Positions 6,389-11,863 of a DNA stretch of 11,863 nt are shown here, piece after piece; position 1 is the stretch's first letter; each line of letters opens with the position of its first letter. Source of the DNA: Hydrogenophaga intermedia (lineage in GTDB: Bacteria; Pseudomonadota; Gammaproteobacteria; Burkholderiales; Burkholderiaceae_C). The position numbers were made by a program, and so were the translations under genes. A model generated the notes under the pieces. It was not told the DNA's origin. It saw only the letters and a program-made list of their open reading frames with translations, and did not search any database. The stretch spans positions 1-11,863 of the forward strand of contig CAMBOY010000073.1 in the NCBI GenBank assembly GCA_945869245.1, in the 5' to 3' direction.

Positions 6389-6972
6389 CAACCCAGCGCG
6401 CCCAGCAGCGCGCCGGTGCCGATCAGCCACAGCATGTGCAGCCGGGTTTTCCACACCACCATGGTGGTGACCGCGGTCAGTAGCCACAGGGGCCAGTCGC
6501 GCGCTGGTTGGTTGTGGGCCACGGTCAGCAGCCAGCCGGTGGCGATCAGCAGCGCAATCACGACAGGCGCCATGCCGGTTTTGAACGCCCGCACCGCCCG
6601 CAGCTCGCGGTTGCGATGCGCCCAGCGGGTGGCGGTGTAGGTCAGCACGGAAGACGGCAGCATGATGCCCGCCATGGCCACCGCCACCCCGATCAGCGCC
6701 ATGCCCCAGGCCATGGCGCCACCGGCCGGGCCCCCGCCGGCATTGAGCCCGACGTTCCAGCCCAGCAGCGCCACAAACAACACATTGGGCCCAGGCGCGG
6801 CTTGCGACAGAGCAATCGAGGAGGTGAACTGCGCATCGCTCAGCCAGCCTTGTTGGCCCACCAAGTAGCGGTGCATGTCGGGCGCGGTGGTGATGGCGCC
6901 GCCCACCGCCAGCAGCGACAGCGAGGCGAAGTGCACAAACAGCGACCACCAAAGATCAGCGGGTACGCTCAT
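6382..6972 (-). CDS. Chromate transporter (CHR family), second half-size subunit
   Basis: The 196-residue membrane protein is one CHR domain, the short-chain form; members of the family export chromate or related oxyanions, and short forms are usually encoded as pairs that work together. Visible hallmarks: hydrophobic FASLSLLAVGGAITTAPDMHRY near the N-terminus (family FGGG-like turn), the loop sequence GWLSDAQFTSSIALSQAAPGPN with the conserved PGP (60-62), and five or so hydrophobic segments (about 10-30, 62-75, 88-110, 130-152, 161-196). Its ATG shares an ATGA overlap with the stop of the first CHR gene, so translation is coupled. The original function may be sulfate or another anion; many CHR proteins lie in genomes without chromate contact. 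This copy is intact. Confidence 0.85.
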   Translation of the reverse strand: MSVPADLWWSLFVHFASLSLLAVGGAITTAPDMHRYLVGQQGWLSDAQFTSSIALSQAAPGPNVLFVALLGWNVGLNAGGGPAGGAMAWGMALIGVAVAMAGIMLPSSVLTYTATRWAHRNRELRAVRAFKTGMAPVVIALLIATGWLLTVAHNQPARDWPLWLLTAVTTMVVWKTRLHMLWLIGTGALLGALGWV

Positions 6973-7566
6973 GCAGCGCCCCTGCGCGCGCGCGCTGCGT
7001 CCGCGCGCCCCAGCACCCGGTACGCCCATACACAGCTGGCGCCGCCCAGCACCAGCAACACCCAGGCCAGCGGCCAGCGCAGCACCGCAATCGCCACAAA
7101 GGTCAGCGCCGCAATGCCCACACAAGCGGCTTTGCCCAGTGCGTTGGTTTCCAGGGCCGCCACCAACTTGATGCCGGTGGCGGCAATCAGCCCGGCCGCC
7201 ACCGCGCCCATGCCACGCAAAGCGCCTTGGGCGGTGGGTGTGTGGGCCACGCTGCCGTAGAGAGCGGCCAGTGACAGCACCACCACCATGGGTGGCCGCC
7301 AGCATGCCGGCCACCGCGCAGAGCGCGCCACTCAGGCCAAAGTAACGCCCGCCAATCATCAACGAGAGGTTGATCACATTGGGCCCAGGCATGATTTGCG
7401 CTACCGCCCAGTCTTCCACAAACTGCTCGCGCGTCATCCAGCGGCGTTGTTCCACCAGTTCGCGCTGCACCACGGCCAGCACCCCGCCAAAGCCTTGCAA
7501 GGCCAGCCAGGTGAAAGCCCAGAACAGTTCCCGGCGCGAGCTCGGGCGGGCCAGTGCGCCGTCCAT
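6969..7566 (-). pseudogene. Chromate transporter (CHR family), first subunit, frameshifted
   Basis: The frame from ATG 7566 gives a good CHR N-terminus: a first membrane segment with FGGVLAVVQRELVEQRRWM, then EDWAVAQIMPGPNVINLSLMIGG with the PGP motif, up to AVAGMLAA. At about 7290-7292 the family-like sequence jumps to the next frame (MVVVLSLAALYGS onward) and runs to TGA at 6969. The total of 598 nt is 3 x 199 + 1, as expected for one inserted base; removing a G from the plus-strand GGG 7290-7292 restores a 198-residue protein, close to the 196-residue partner. As written, the original frame stays open past the true stop and runs on into the second CHR gene, so a 394-codon fusion with about 106 out-of-frame codons would be made. 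The start overlaps the SDR stop as TGATG. It may be a true lesion or an indel error. Confidence 0.85.
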
Positions 7567-8309
7567 CAAACGGTCATGCCACCAGCGACTTCGATCACCG
7601 TGCCGTTGATGTAGCTGGCCTCGTCGCTGGCCAGAAACGCGTACACATTGGCAATCTCTTCGGGCTGGCCCAGGCGGCGCAGCGGCACGCGGTGCTCCAT
7701 CTCGGCGATTACCTTGTCGGGAATGGTGCTGAGAATGGGCGTGGCCACAAAGCCCGGCGCCACCGCGTTCACCCGAATGCCTTTGGGGCCCAGCTCGCGG
7801 CTCCATGTTTTGGTGAAGCCGATGACGCCAAACTTGCTTGCCGCGTAATTGGTTTGACCAAAGTTGCCGTAGATGCCCACCACGCTGGACGCGTTGAGGA
7901 TCACGCCGCTGCCCTGTTTCACCATGGCGTCGGCAACTACCTGGCTGCAATGAAACACACCGCGCAGGTTCACGTCGATCACCCGGTCAAACTGCTCCAG
8001 CGTCATTTTTTGTAGCCGTGCGTCCTGGGTGATGCCGGCGTTGTTCACCAGCACATCGATGCGGCCAAACTCGGCCAGCACCGACGCTACCACTGCGTCC
8101 ACCATCTCGCGCTGGGTCACGTCCATCACAAAGCCTCGGGCGGTTGCACCCTCGGCCTGGCACTGGGCCACAGCCTCGTCGACCGCTGCTTGCTTCACGT
8201 CGCAGACGATGACGATTGCGCCTTCTCGGGCGAATTTGAGAGCGGTGGCCAGGCCAATGCCTTGGGCCGCACCGGTGATGAGGCTGACTTTGCTGTCGAG
8301 TCGTTTCAT
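7566..8309 (-). CDS. SDR oxidoreductase, FabG-like, probably NAD-dependent
   Basis: This is a 247-residue classical short-chain dehydrogenase/reductase. The nucleotide-binding motif TGAAQGIG (12-19), NNAG (89-92), the catalytic S142, Y155 and K159 (YAASK) and PGFVATP (185-191) are all present, with the family's normal length. Overall it resembles 3-oxoacyl-ACP reductase FabG and acetoacetyl-CoA reductase. At the end of the second strand (VIVCDV) D37 is acidic, which in this family usually means NAD(H) rather than the NADP(H) used by FabG. With its place 4 bp after a beta-oxidation enzyme, this suggests a catabolic 3-hydroxyacyl-CoA or secondary-alcohol dehydrogenase; that is inference. No good ribosome-binding site is visible, so coupling to the upstream gene is likely. 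Its stop shares one base with the start of the first CHR gene. Confidence 0.88.
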   Translation of the reverse strand: MKRLDSKVSLITGAAQGIGLATALKFAREGAIVIVCDVKQAAVDEAVAQCQAEGATARGFVMDVTQREMVDAVVASVLAEFGRIDVLVNNAGITQDARLQKMTLEQFDRVIDVNLRGVFHCSQVVADAMVKQGSGVILNASSVVGIYGNFGQTNYAASKFGVIGFTKTWSRELGPKGIRVNAVAPGFVATPILSTIPDKVIAEMEHRVPLRRLGQPEEIANVYAFLASDEASYINGTVIEVAGGMTV

Positions 8310-8313
8310 GGTG

Positions 8314-10473
8314 TCAGTACTGGGGTTGGTGTTGTCTGAGGGCAGACTGTACCGCTTCGCTCAGCACAAACCCCGGGCCATGGTCGGCTGCCAGTTCGGC
8401 GCAGCGTGCTTCAAAGGCGTCAATGCCCATGCCGTAGATGAACTGCAGCGCGCCCCCGGTCCACGCTGGAAAGCCGATGCCAAAAATCGACCCGATGTTG
8501 CCGTCGTGCACGCTGGTCAGCACGCCTTCGGCCAGGCAACGCGCGGTTTCTACCGCTTGGCGATACAGCAAGCGGTCTTTGATGGTTTGCACATCCCATG
8601 CAGTGCCTGGCTTTTCGAAGTGGGTTTTGAGCTCGGGCCAGAGCTGTTTTTTGCCACCCGCTGGGTAGTCGTAAAAACCGCCACCCGCCGCGCGGCCGGG
8701 GCGGTTCAGTTCCTTGACCATGCGTTCCACCAGCAGCTCGCCGGGAGTGGCGGCGTAGGCCTTGCCTTCGGCTGCGAAGTCGGCGCGGGTTTGGTCCAGC
8801 ACGTGCACCGACAGGCTCAGCGCGGTTTCGTCCAGCACCGCCAGCGGCCCCACGGGCATGCCGGCCTGCATGGCGGCGTTTTCAATCACCGGTGCCGCGA
8901 TGCCTTCGCCCAGCATGGCCGCACCTTCCATCACAAAGGTGCCGAAGGTGCGGCTGGTGTAAAAGCCGCGCGAATCGTTCACCACAATCGGCAGCTTGCC
9001 CAGCGCTTGCACATAGTCGTAGGCGCGGGCAATGGTCTCGTCGTCTGTTTCTTTGCCACGGATGATCTCGACCAGCAACATCCGGTCCACCGGGCTGAAG
9101 AAATGGATGCCGACGAACTTGGCCGCGTCCCGGCTGGCCTGGGCCAGGCCGGTGATGGGCAGGGTAGAGGTGTTGCTGGCAAAAAAGCCGCCAGCGGCCA
9201 GCTGCGCCTCGGCGGCGCGGGTCACCTCAGCTTTGAGCCCACGGCTTTCAAACACCGCCTCGATGATCAGGTCGCAGCCGGCCAAGTCTTCATAGCGCTC
9301 GGTGGGGGTGATGCGGTCCAGCAGCGCCTGGCCTTTGTCGGCGCTCAGTTGGCCTTTGTCCACCCGTTTGGCCACCAGCTTGGCGCTGTAAGCCTTGCCT
9401 TTGTCGGCGTTGGCCTGGCTTACGTCTTTGAGCACGGTGGCAATGCCTTTGCTGGCCTGCGCCCAAGCAATGCCCGAACCCATCATGCCCGCGCCCAAAA
9501 GACCCACCTTGTGCGGCTGGTAGCGCGGCACACCGGCCGGGCGGCTGGTGCCCCCCTTGATGGCGTTCATGTTGAAGAAAAAGGTGTTGATCATGTTGCG
9601 CGCCACGCGCCCGGTCATCAGCCCGGCGAGGTAGCGGCTTTCCACCCGCATGGCGGTGTCAAAGTCCACCTGCGCGCCTTCCACCATGGCCGCCAGCGCG
9701 GCTTCAGGTGCGGGGTAAAGGCCCCGGGTTTTTTGCTTGAGCATGGCTGGCGCCACCGACAACATGCCCCACAGCGCCGGGTTGCTGGGTGTGCCGCCGG
9801 GCATTTTGTAGTCCTTGCGGTCCCACACATGCTGGGCGGCTTCGGGTTTGCCTTGGGCTGCCGCGATGTGCGCCAACGCGCGCGGCATCAGCTCGGCGTC
9901 GGTGGCCACCAGCTCGTGCACCACACCGATCTTGAACGCCTCTTGCGGGCCAAACAGCCGGCTTTCCATCACATAAGGCTGCGCGCCCTTCAACCCCAGC
10001 AGCCGGGTCATTTTGGTGATGCCACCGCCGCCGGGAATCAGCCCCAGCGTGATCTCGGGCAGGCCAAACTGGGTTTTGGGGTTGTCCACCGCAATGCGGT
10101 GGTGGCCCACCAGCGCCACTTCCCAGCCCCCGCCCAAGGCGGTGCCGTTGAGGCAGCTCACCACCGGCACACCCAGCGTTTCCAGCGCGCGGAAATGCTG
10201 TTTGATGCGCTCAATCTCGGCAAACACCCGGGGCGCATCGTCGGCGCTGCTGCGCATCACGCCCTTCAGGTCGGCGCCGGCAAAAAACGTCTTTTTGGCC
10301 GACGCCAGCACCACGCCTCTGAGCTGTGCCTTGTCGGTCAGCACCTGCGCGGTCACCGCCGCCAGGTCGTCCTGCCACTGCAGGCTCATGGTGTTGACTG
10401 GCGAGCCCTGCTCGTCGAAGGTGATGACGGCCACGCCGTCTTGAAGTTCGTAGCGGATGGTGTGAGTGATCAT
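8314..10473 (-). CDS. Bifunctional enoyl-CoA hydratase / 3-hydroxyacyl-CoA dehydrogenase (FadB/FadJ type)
   Basis: The 719-residue multifunctional enzyme carries out the middle two steps of fatty-acid beta-oxidation: hydration of enoyl-CoA, then NAD-dependent oxidation to 3-oxoacyl-CoA. The N-terminal crotonase domain (about 1-190) has the oxyanion-hole AGADL (65-69) and the paired catalytic glutamates E118 (GGGWE) and E140 (FGLPE). The dehydrogenase part starts with the Rossmann motif GLLGAGMMGSG (324-334) and has the catalytic H457 in GIHFFSPVDRM with E469 in LLVEII, followed by two C-terminal helical domains (SRGF 501-504; GFPAWTGG 667-674). Length lies between E. coli FadJ (714) and FadB (729), and I cannot tell which it corresponds to. 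The start at 10473 follows AGGAG at 8 nt spacing; the frame is open further upstream, but that part is the spacer and not protein-like. It is 4 bp before the SDR and follows the thiolase. Confidence 0.94.
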   Translation of the reverse strand: MITHTIRYELQDGVAVITFDEQGSPVNTMSLQWQDDLAAVTAQVLTDKAQLRGVVLASAKKTFFAGADLKGVMRSSADDAPRVFAEIERIKQHFRALETLGVPVVSCLNGTALGGGWEVALVGHHRIAVDNPKTQFGLPEITLGLIPGGGGITKMTRLLGLKGAQPYVMESRLFGPQEAFKIGVVHELVATDAELMPRALAHIAAAQGKPEAAQHVWDRKDYKMPGGTPSNPALWGMLSVAPAMLKQKTRGLYPAPEAALAAMVEGAQVDFDTAMRVESRYLAGLMTGRVARNMINTFFFNMNAIKGGTSRPAGVPRYQPHKVGLLGAGMMGSGIAWAQASKGIATVLKDVSQANADKGKAYSAKLVAKRVDKGQLSADKGQALLDRITPTERYEDLAGCDLIIEAVFESRGLKAEVTRAAEAQLAAGGFFASNTSTLPITGLAQASRDAAKFVGIHFFSPVDRMLLVEIIRGKETDDETIARAYDYVQALGKLPIVVNDSRGFYTSRTFGTFVMEGAAMLGEGIAAPVIENAAMQAGMPVGPLAVLDETALSLSVHVLDQTRADFAAEGKAYAATPGELLVERMVKELNRPGRAAGGGFYDYPAGGKKQLWPELKTHFEKPGTAWDVQTIKDRLLYRQAVETARCLAEGVLTSVHDGNIGSIFGIGFPAWTGGALQFIYGMGIDAFEARCAELAADHGPGFVLSEAVQSALRQHQPQY

Positions 10474-10481
10474 GATCGGGG

Positions 10482-10486
10482 CTCCT
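10482..10486 (-). promoter_or_regulatory. Ribosome binding site deciding the hydratase/dehydrogenase start
   Basis: On the minus strand this is AGGAG, 8 nt before ATG 10473. It fixes the start although the frame stays open to 10698. Confidence 0.75.
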
Positions 10487-10518
10487 GCGATACCGTGCGA
10501 GAGAGATGTCTGTTCAAG

Positions 10519-10555
10519 AACGCCGTGGAACCGGCTTTGCCGGGCCACTGGCGTT
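10519..10555. repeat. Long imperfect hairpin in the thiolase-hydratase spacer
   Basis: AACGCC (10519-10524) pairs with GGCGTT (10550-10555), GTGG (10525-10528) with CCAC (10545-10548), and CCGGC (10531-10535) with GCCGG (10539-10543) around a TTT loop. This makes 15 base pairs broken only by a bulged T at 10549 and a small internal mismatch. From memory, related GC-rich palindromic units recur between genes in Comamonadaceae; not checked. It could end or attenuate transcription or protect the thiolase mRNA. Confidence 0.6.
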
Positions 10556-10556
10556 G

Positions 10557-10595
10557 CCCCCTCAGAGGGGGTGACGCGCGCAGCGCGGCGCGGGG
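10557..10595. repeat. C/G-run hairpin and GC palindrome, probable part of an intergenic repeat
   Basis: CCCCCT (10557-10562) and AGGGGG (10566-10571) form a 6-bp stem with a CAG loop, followed by CGCG-CAG-CGCG (10577-10587) and a G-run. It sits one base after the preceding hairpin. The order, CCCCCTC..GAGGGGG followed by CGCGCAGCGCG and GGGGG, resembles a short intergenic repeat I recall as common in Comamonadaceae; a genome-wide copy count would decide. Confidence 0.5.
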
Positions 10596-10603
10596 GTGGG
10601 TCG

Positions 10604-11809
10604 TCAGACCCGCTCGATGACGGTCGCAATGCCCATGCCGCCGCCCACACACAGCGTGGCCAGGCCATAACGCAGCTGGCGCCGGTGCAACTCGTCAATC
10701 AGCGTGCCCAAAATCATCGCGCCGGTGGCGCCCAGCGGGTGGCCCATGGCAATGGCACCGCCGTTCACATTCACCTTGTCGTGCGGCACATCCATCTCGC
10801 GCATAAACAGCATGGGCACAGCGGCAAAGGCCTCGTTCACCTCAAACAGGTCAATCTGTTGCACAGTCAGCCCCGCCTTGGCCAACGCCTTGCGCGCCGC
10901 CGGCATCGGGCCGGTGAGCATGATGGTCGGGTCGGCCCCCGACAAAGCCACCGACACAATGCGCGCCCGGGGTGTCAGGCCGTGGGTCTTGGCTGCGGCC
11001 TCGCTGCCAATCAGCACGGCGGCCGCGCCGTCCACAATGCCCGATGAGTTGCCCGCGTGGTGCACATGGTGAATGCGTTCCACCTGCGGGTAACGCTGCA
11101 GCGCCACCGTGTCAAAGCCCATGGCGCCCAGCTGTTCAAACGCCGGCTTCAAGCCCGCCAGCCCTTCCAGCGTGGTGCCCGGCTTGATGAACTCGTCTTC
11201 CTCCAGCAGGCGCAGGCCCATGGCGTCATTCACCGGCACCACCGAACCCTTGAAATACCCAGCTGCGCGCGCCGCAGTGGCGCGCTGTTGCGAAGTCAAG
11301 GCGTAGCGGTCCACGTCGTCGCGGCTGAATCCGTTGATCGTGGCAATCAGGTCCGCCCCAATGCCCTGCGGCACAAACAACGTGGCGCTGTTGGTTTCAG
11401 GGTCTTGCGCCCAGGCGCCGCCATCGGCGCCCAGCGGCACGCGGCTCATGCTCTCTACGCCACCGGCCACCACCAGGTCTTCCCAGCCGCTTTTCACCTT
11501 CATGGCGGCCATGTTCACCGCCTCCAGGCCCGATGCGCAAAACCGGTTGATTTGCACACCCGCACAGCGCCAGTCCCAGCCCGCCTTGAGCGCGGCCACC
11601 TTGGCAATCACCGAGCCCTGTTCGCCCACTGGCGACACCACGCCCATCACCACGTCGTCCACCGCAGCGGTGTCAAAGCCTTGGCGTGCCTGCAGCGCTT
11701 GCAGTACACCGGTCAGCAGGTTGATCGGCTTGACCTCGTGCAGGCTGCCGTCTTTTTTGCCTTTGCCACGCGGTGTGCGGATGGCGTCGTAAACAAATGC
11801 TTCAGTCAT
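10604..11809 (-). CDS. Acetyl-CoA acetyltransferase / 3-ketoacyl-CoA thiolase
   Basis: The 401-residue protein is a thiolase, which cleaves 3-oxoacyl-CoA with CoA to acetyl-CoA and a shortened acyl-CoA, or runs in reverse as acetyl-CoA acetyltransferase. The acyl-accepting cysteine is C91 in NRFCASGLEAVNMA, the second site is NEAFA (325-329), the catalytic histidine is H357 in GGAIAMGHPLGATG and the acid/base cysteine is C387 in LCVGGGMG. HAGNSSGIVDGA (251-262) is the usual CoA-pocket loop. Length is normal. AGGAG (11816-11820) lies 6 nt before ATG 11809. As the first gene of the minus-strand set, 130 bp before the hydratase/dehydrogenase, it probably forms the beta-oxidation partner of that enzyme. 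Whether it prefers acetoacetyl-CoA or longer chains cannot be read from the sequence. Confidence 0.94.
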   Translation of the reverse strand: MTEAFVYDAIRTPRGKGKKDGSLHEVKPINLLTGVLQALQARQGFDTAAVDDVVMGVVSPVGEQGSVIAKVAALKAGWDWRCAGVQINRFCASGLEAVNMAAMKVKSGWEDLVVAGGVESMSRVPLGADGGAWAQDPETNSATLFVPQGIGADLIATINGFSRDDVDRYALTSQQRATAARAAGYFKGSVVPVNDAMGLRLLEEDEFIKPGTTLEGLAGLKPAFEQLGAMGFDTVALQRYPQVERIHHVHHAGNSSGIVDGAAAVLIGSEAAAKTHGLTPRARIVSVALSGADPTIMLTGPMPAARKALAKAGLTVQQIDLFEVNEAFAAVPMLFMREMDVPHDKVNVNGGAIAMGHPLGATGAMILGTLIDELHRRQLRYGLATLCVGGGMGIATVIERV

Positions 11810-11815
11810 GAAGGT

Positions 11816-11820
11816 CTCCT
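11816..11820 (-). promoter_or_regulatory. Ribosome binding site of the thiolase gene
   Basis: AGGAG on the minus strand, 6 nt before ATG 11809. Confidence 0.7.
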
Positions 11821-11828
11821 GGTGTGCA

Positions 11829-11846
11829 TCAGGGGGTTTGCCCTGA
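11829..11846. repeat. Small inverted repeat upstream of the thiolase gene
   Basis: TCAGGG (11829-11834) and CCCTGA (11841-11846) form a 6-bp stem with a 6-nt loop, 8 bp upstream of the thiolase ribosome-binding site. It could be an operator, a leader hairpin or the tail of an upstream gene outside the window. The remaining bases to 11863 show no promoter I can defend. Confidence 0.35.
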
Positions 11847-11863
11847 GGTGTCGATTGGAAAGT

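Noticed and set aside
7284..7295. Programmed +1 frameshifting in the first CHR gene.
   Set aside because: No recognised slippery codon followed by a stop or stimulator is present: the original frame has no stop nearby and the ACC-CAT codons are not a known shift site. A one-base indel is simpler.
8029..10620. An 863-codon open frame on the plus strand opposite the hydratase/dehydrogenase.
   Set aside because: It is the antisense shadow of a clear two-domain enzyme. Its translation is rich in His, Gln, Arg and Gly with no domain, as is typical of GC-rich antisense frames.
1..11863. A defence island, CRISPR array, prophage, insertion sequence, biosynthetic cluster or RNA gene.
   Set aside because: I found no regularly spaced repeats, transposase, integrase, toxin-antitoxin or tRNA-like sequence. 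Almost all bases belong to recognisable housekeeping or metabolic genes.

Overview
The window is an ordinary stretch of a GC-rich betaproteobacterial chromosome. Protein style and gene content (MetC beside a Gpt-like phosphoribosyltransferase, SelU and TesA facing an ABC ATPase and RlmB, a thiolase/multifunctional beta-oxidation cluster) point to Burkholderiales, most likely Comamonadaceae. This placement is from memory of such proteins, not from a search. Coding density is very high: the longest gap between genes is 130 bp (10474-10603), so no stretch over 300 bp lacks a gene. I see no tRNA, rRNA, CRISPR array, insertion sequence, integrase or phage gene.

Layout. (1) 1-1767, plus strand: 3' part of a phosphoribosyltransferase, metC (cystathionine beta-lyase), and a 60-residue lysine-rich small protein with a TTG start. 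(2) 1755-3513, minus strand: tesA-like secreted esterase, then selU/mnmH (tRNA 2-selenouridine synthase); the selU 3' end overlaps the small gene by 13 bp. (3) 3543-6353, plus strand: a LolD/YbbA-type ABC ATPase divergent from tesA, rlmB (23S rRNA Gm2251 methyltransferase), a small lipoprotein, and a TraB/GumN-family gene cut by an in-frame TAG. (4) 6382-11809, minus strand: thiolase, 130-bp structured spacer, bifunctional enoyl-CoA hydratase/3-hydroxyacyl-CoA dehydrogenase, SDR oxidoreductase, and two half-size chromate-transporter (CHR) genes, the first frameshifted.

How the genes work together. The thiolase and the two-domain hydratase/dehydrogenase supply three of the four beta-oxidation steps; the SDR, with an acidic residue suggesting NAD use, sits 4 bp downstream and probably acts on related 3-hydroxyacyl or alcohol substrates. 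The paired CHR genes are joined to this operon by 1-nt and 4-nt overlaps and would normally form a two-subunit transporter. SelU and RlmB are RNA-modification enzymes that share an identical 11-nt GGGGGATAATC just before their start codons, which looks like a -10 box for leaderless transcripts.

The most notable features are two single-base lesions 1.26 kb apart (the amber codon in the TraB gene and the +1 frameshift in the first CHR gene), the shared leaderless-type promoter motif, and the hairpin-rich spacer between thiolase and hydratase. I found no convincing new biological system.
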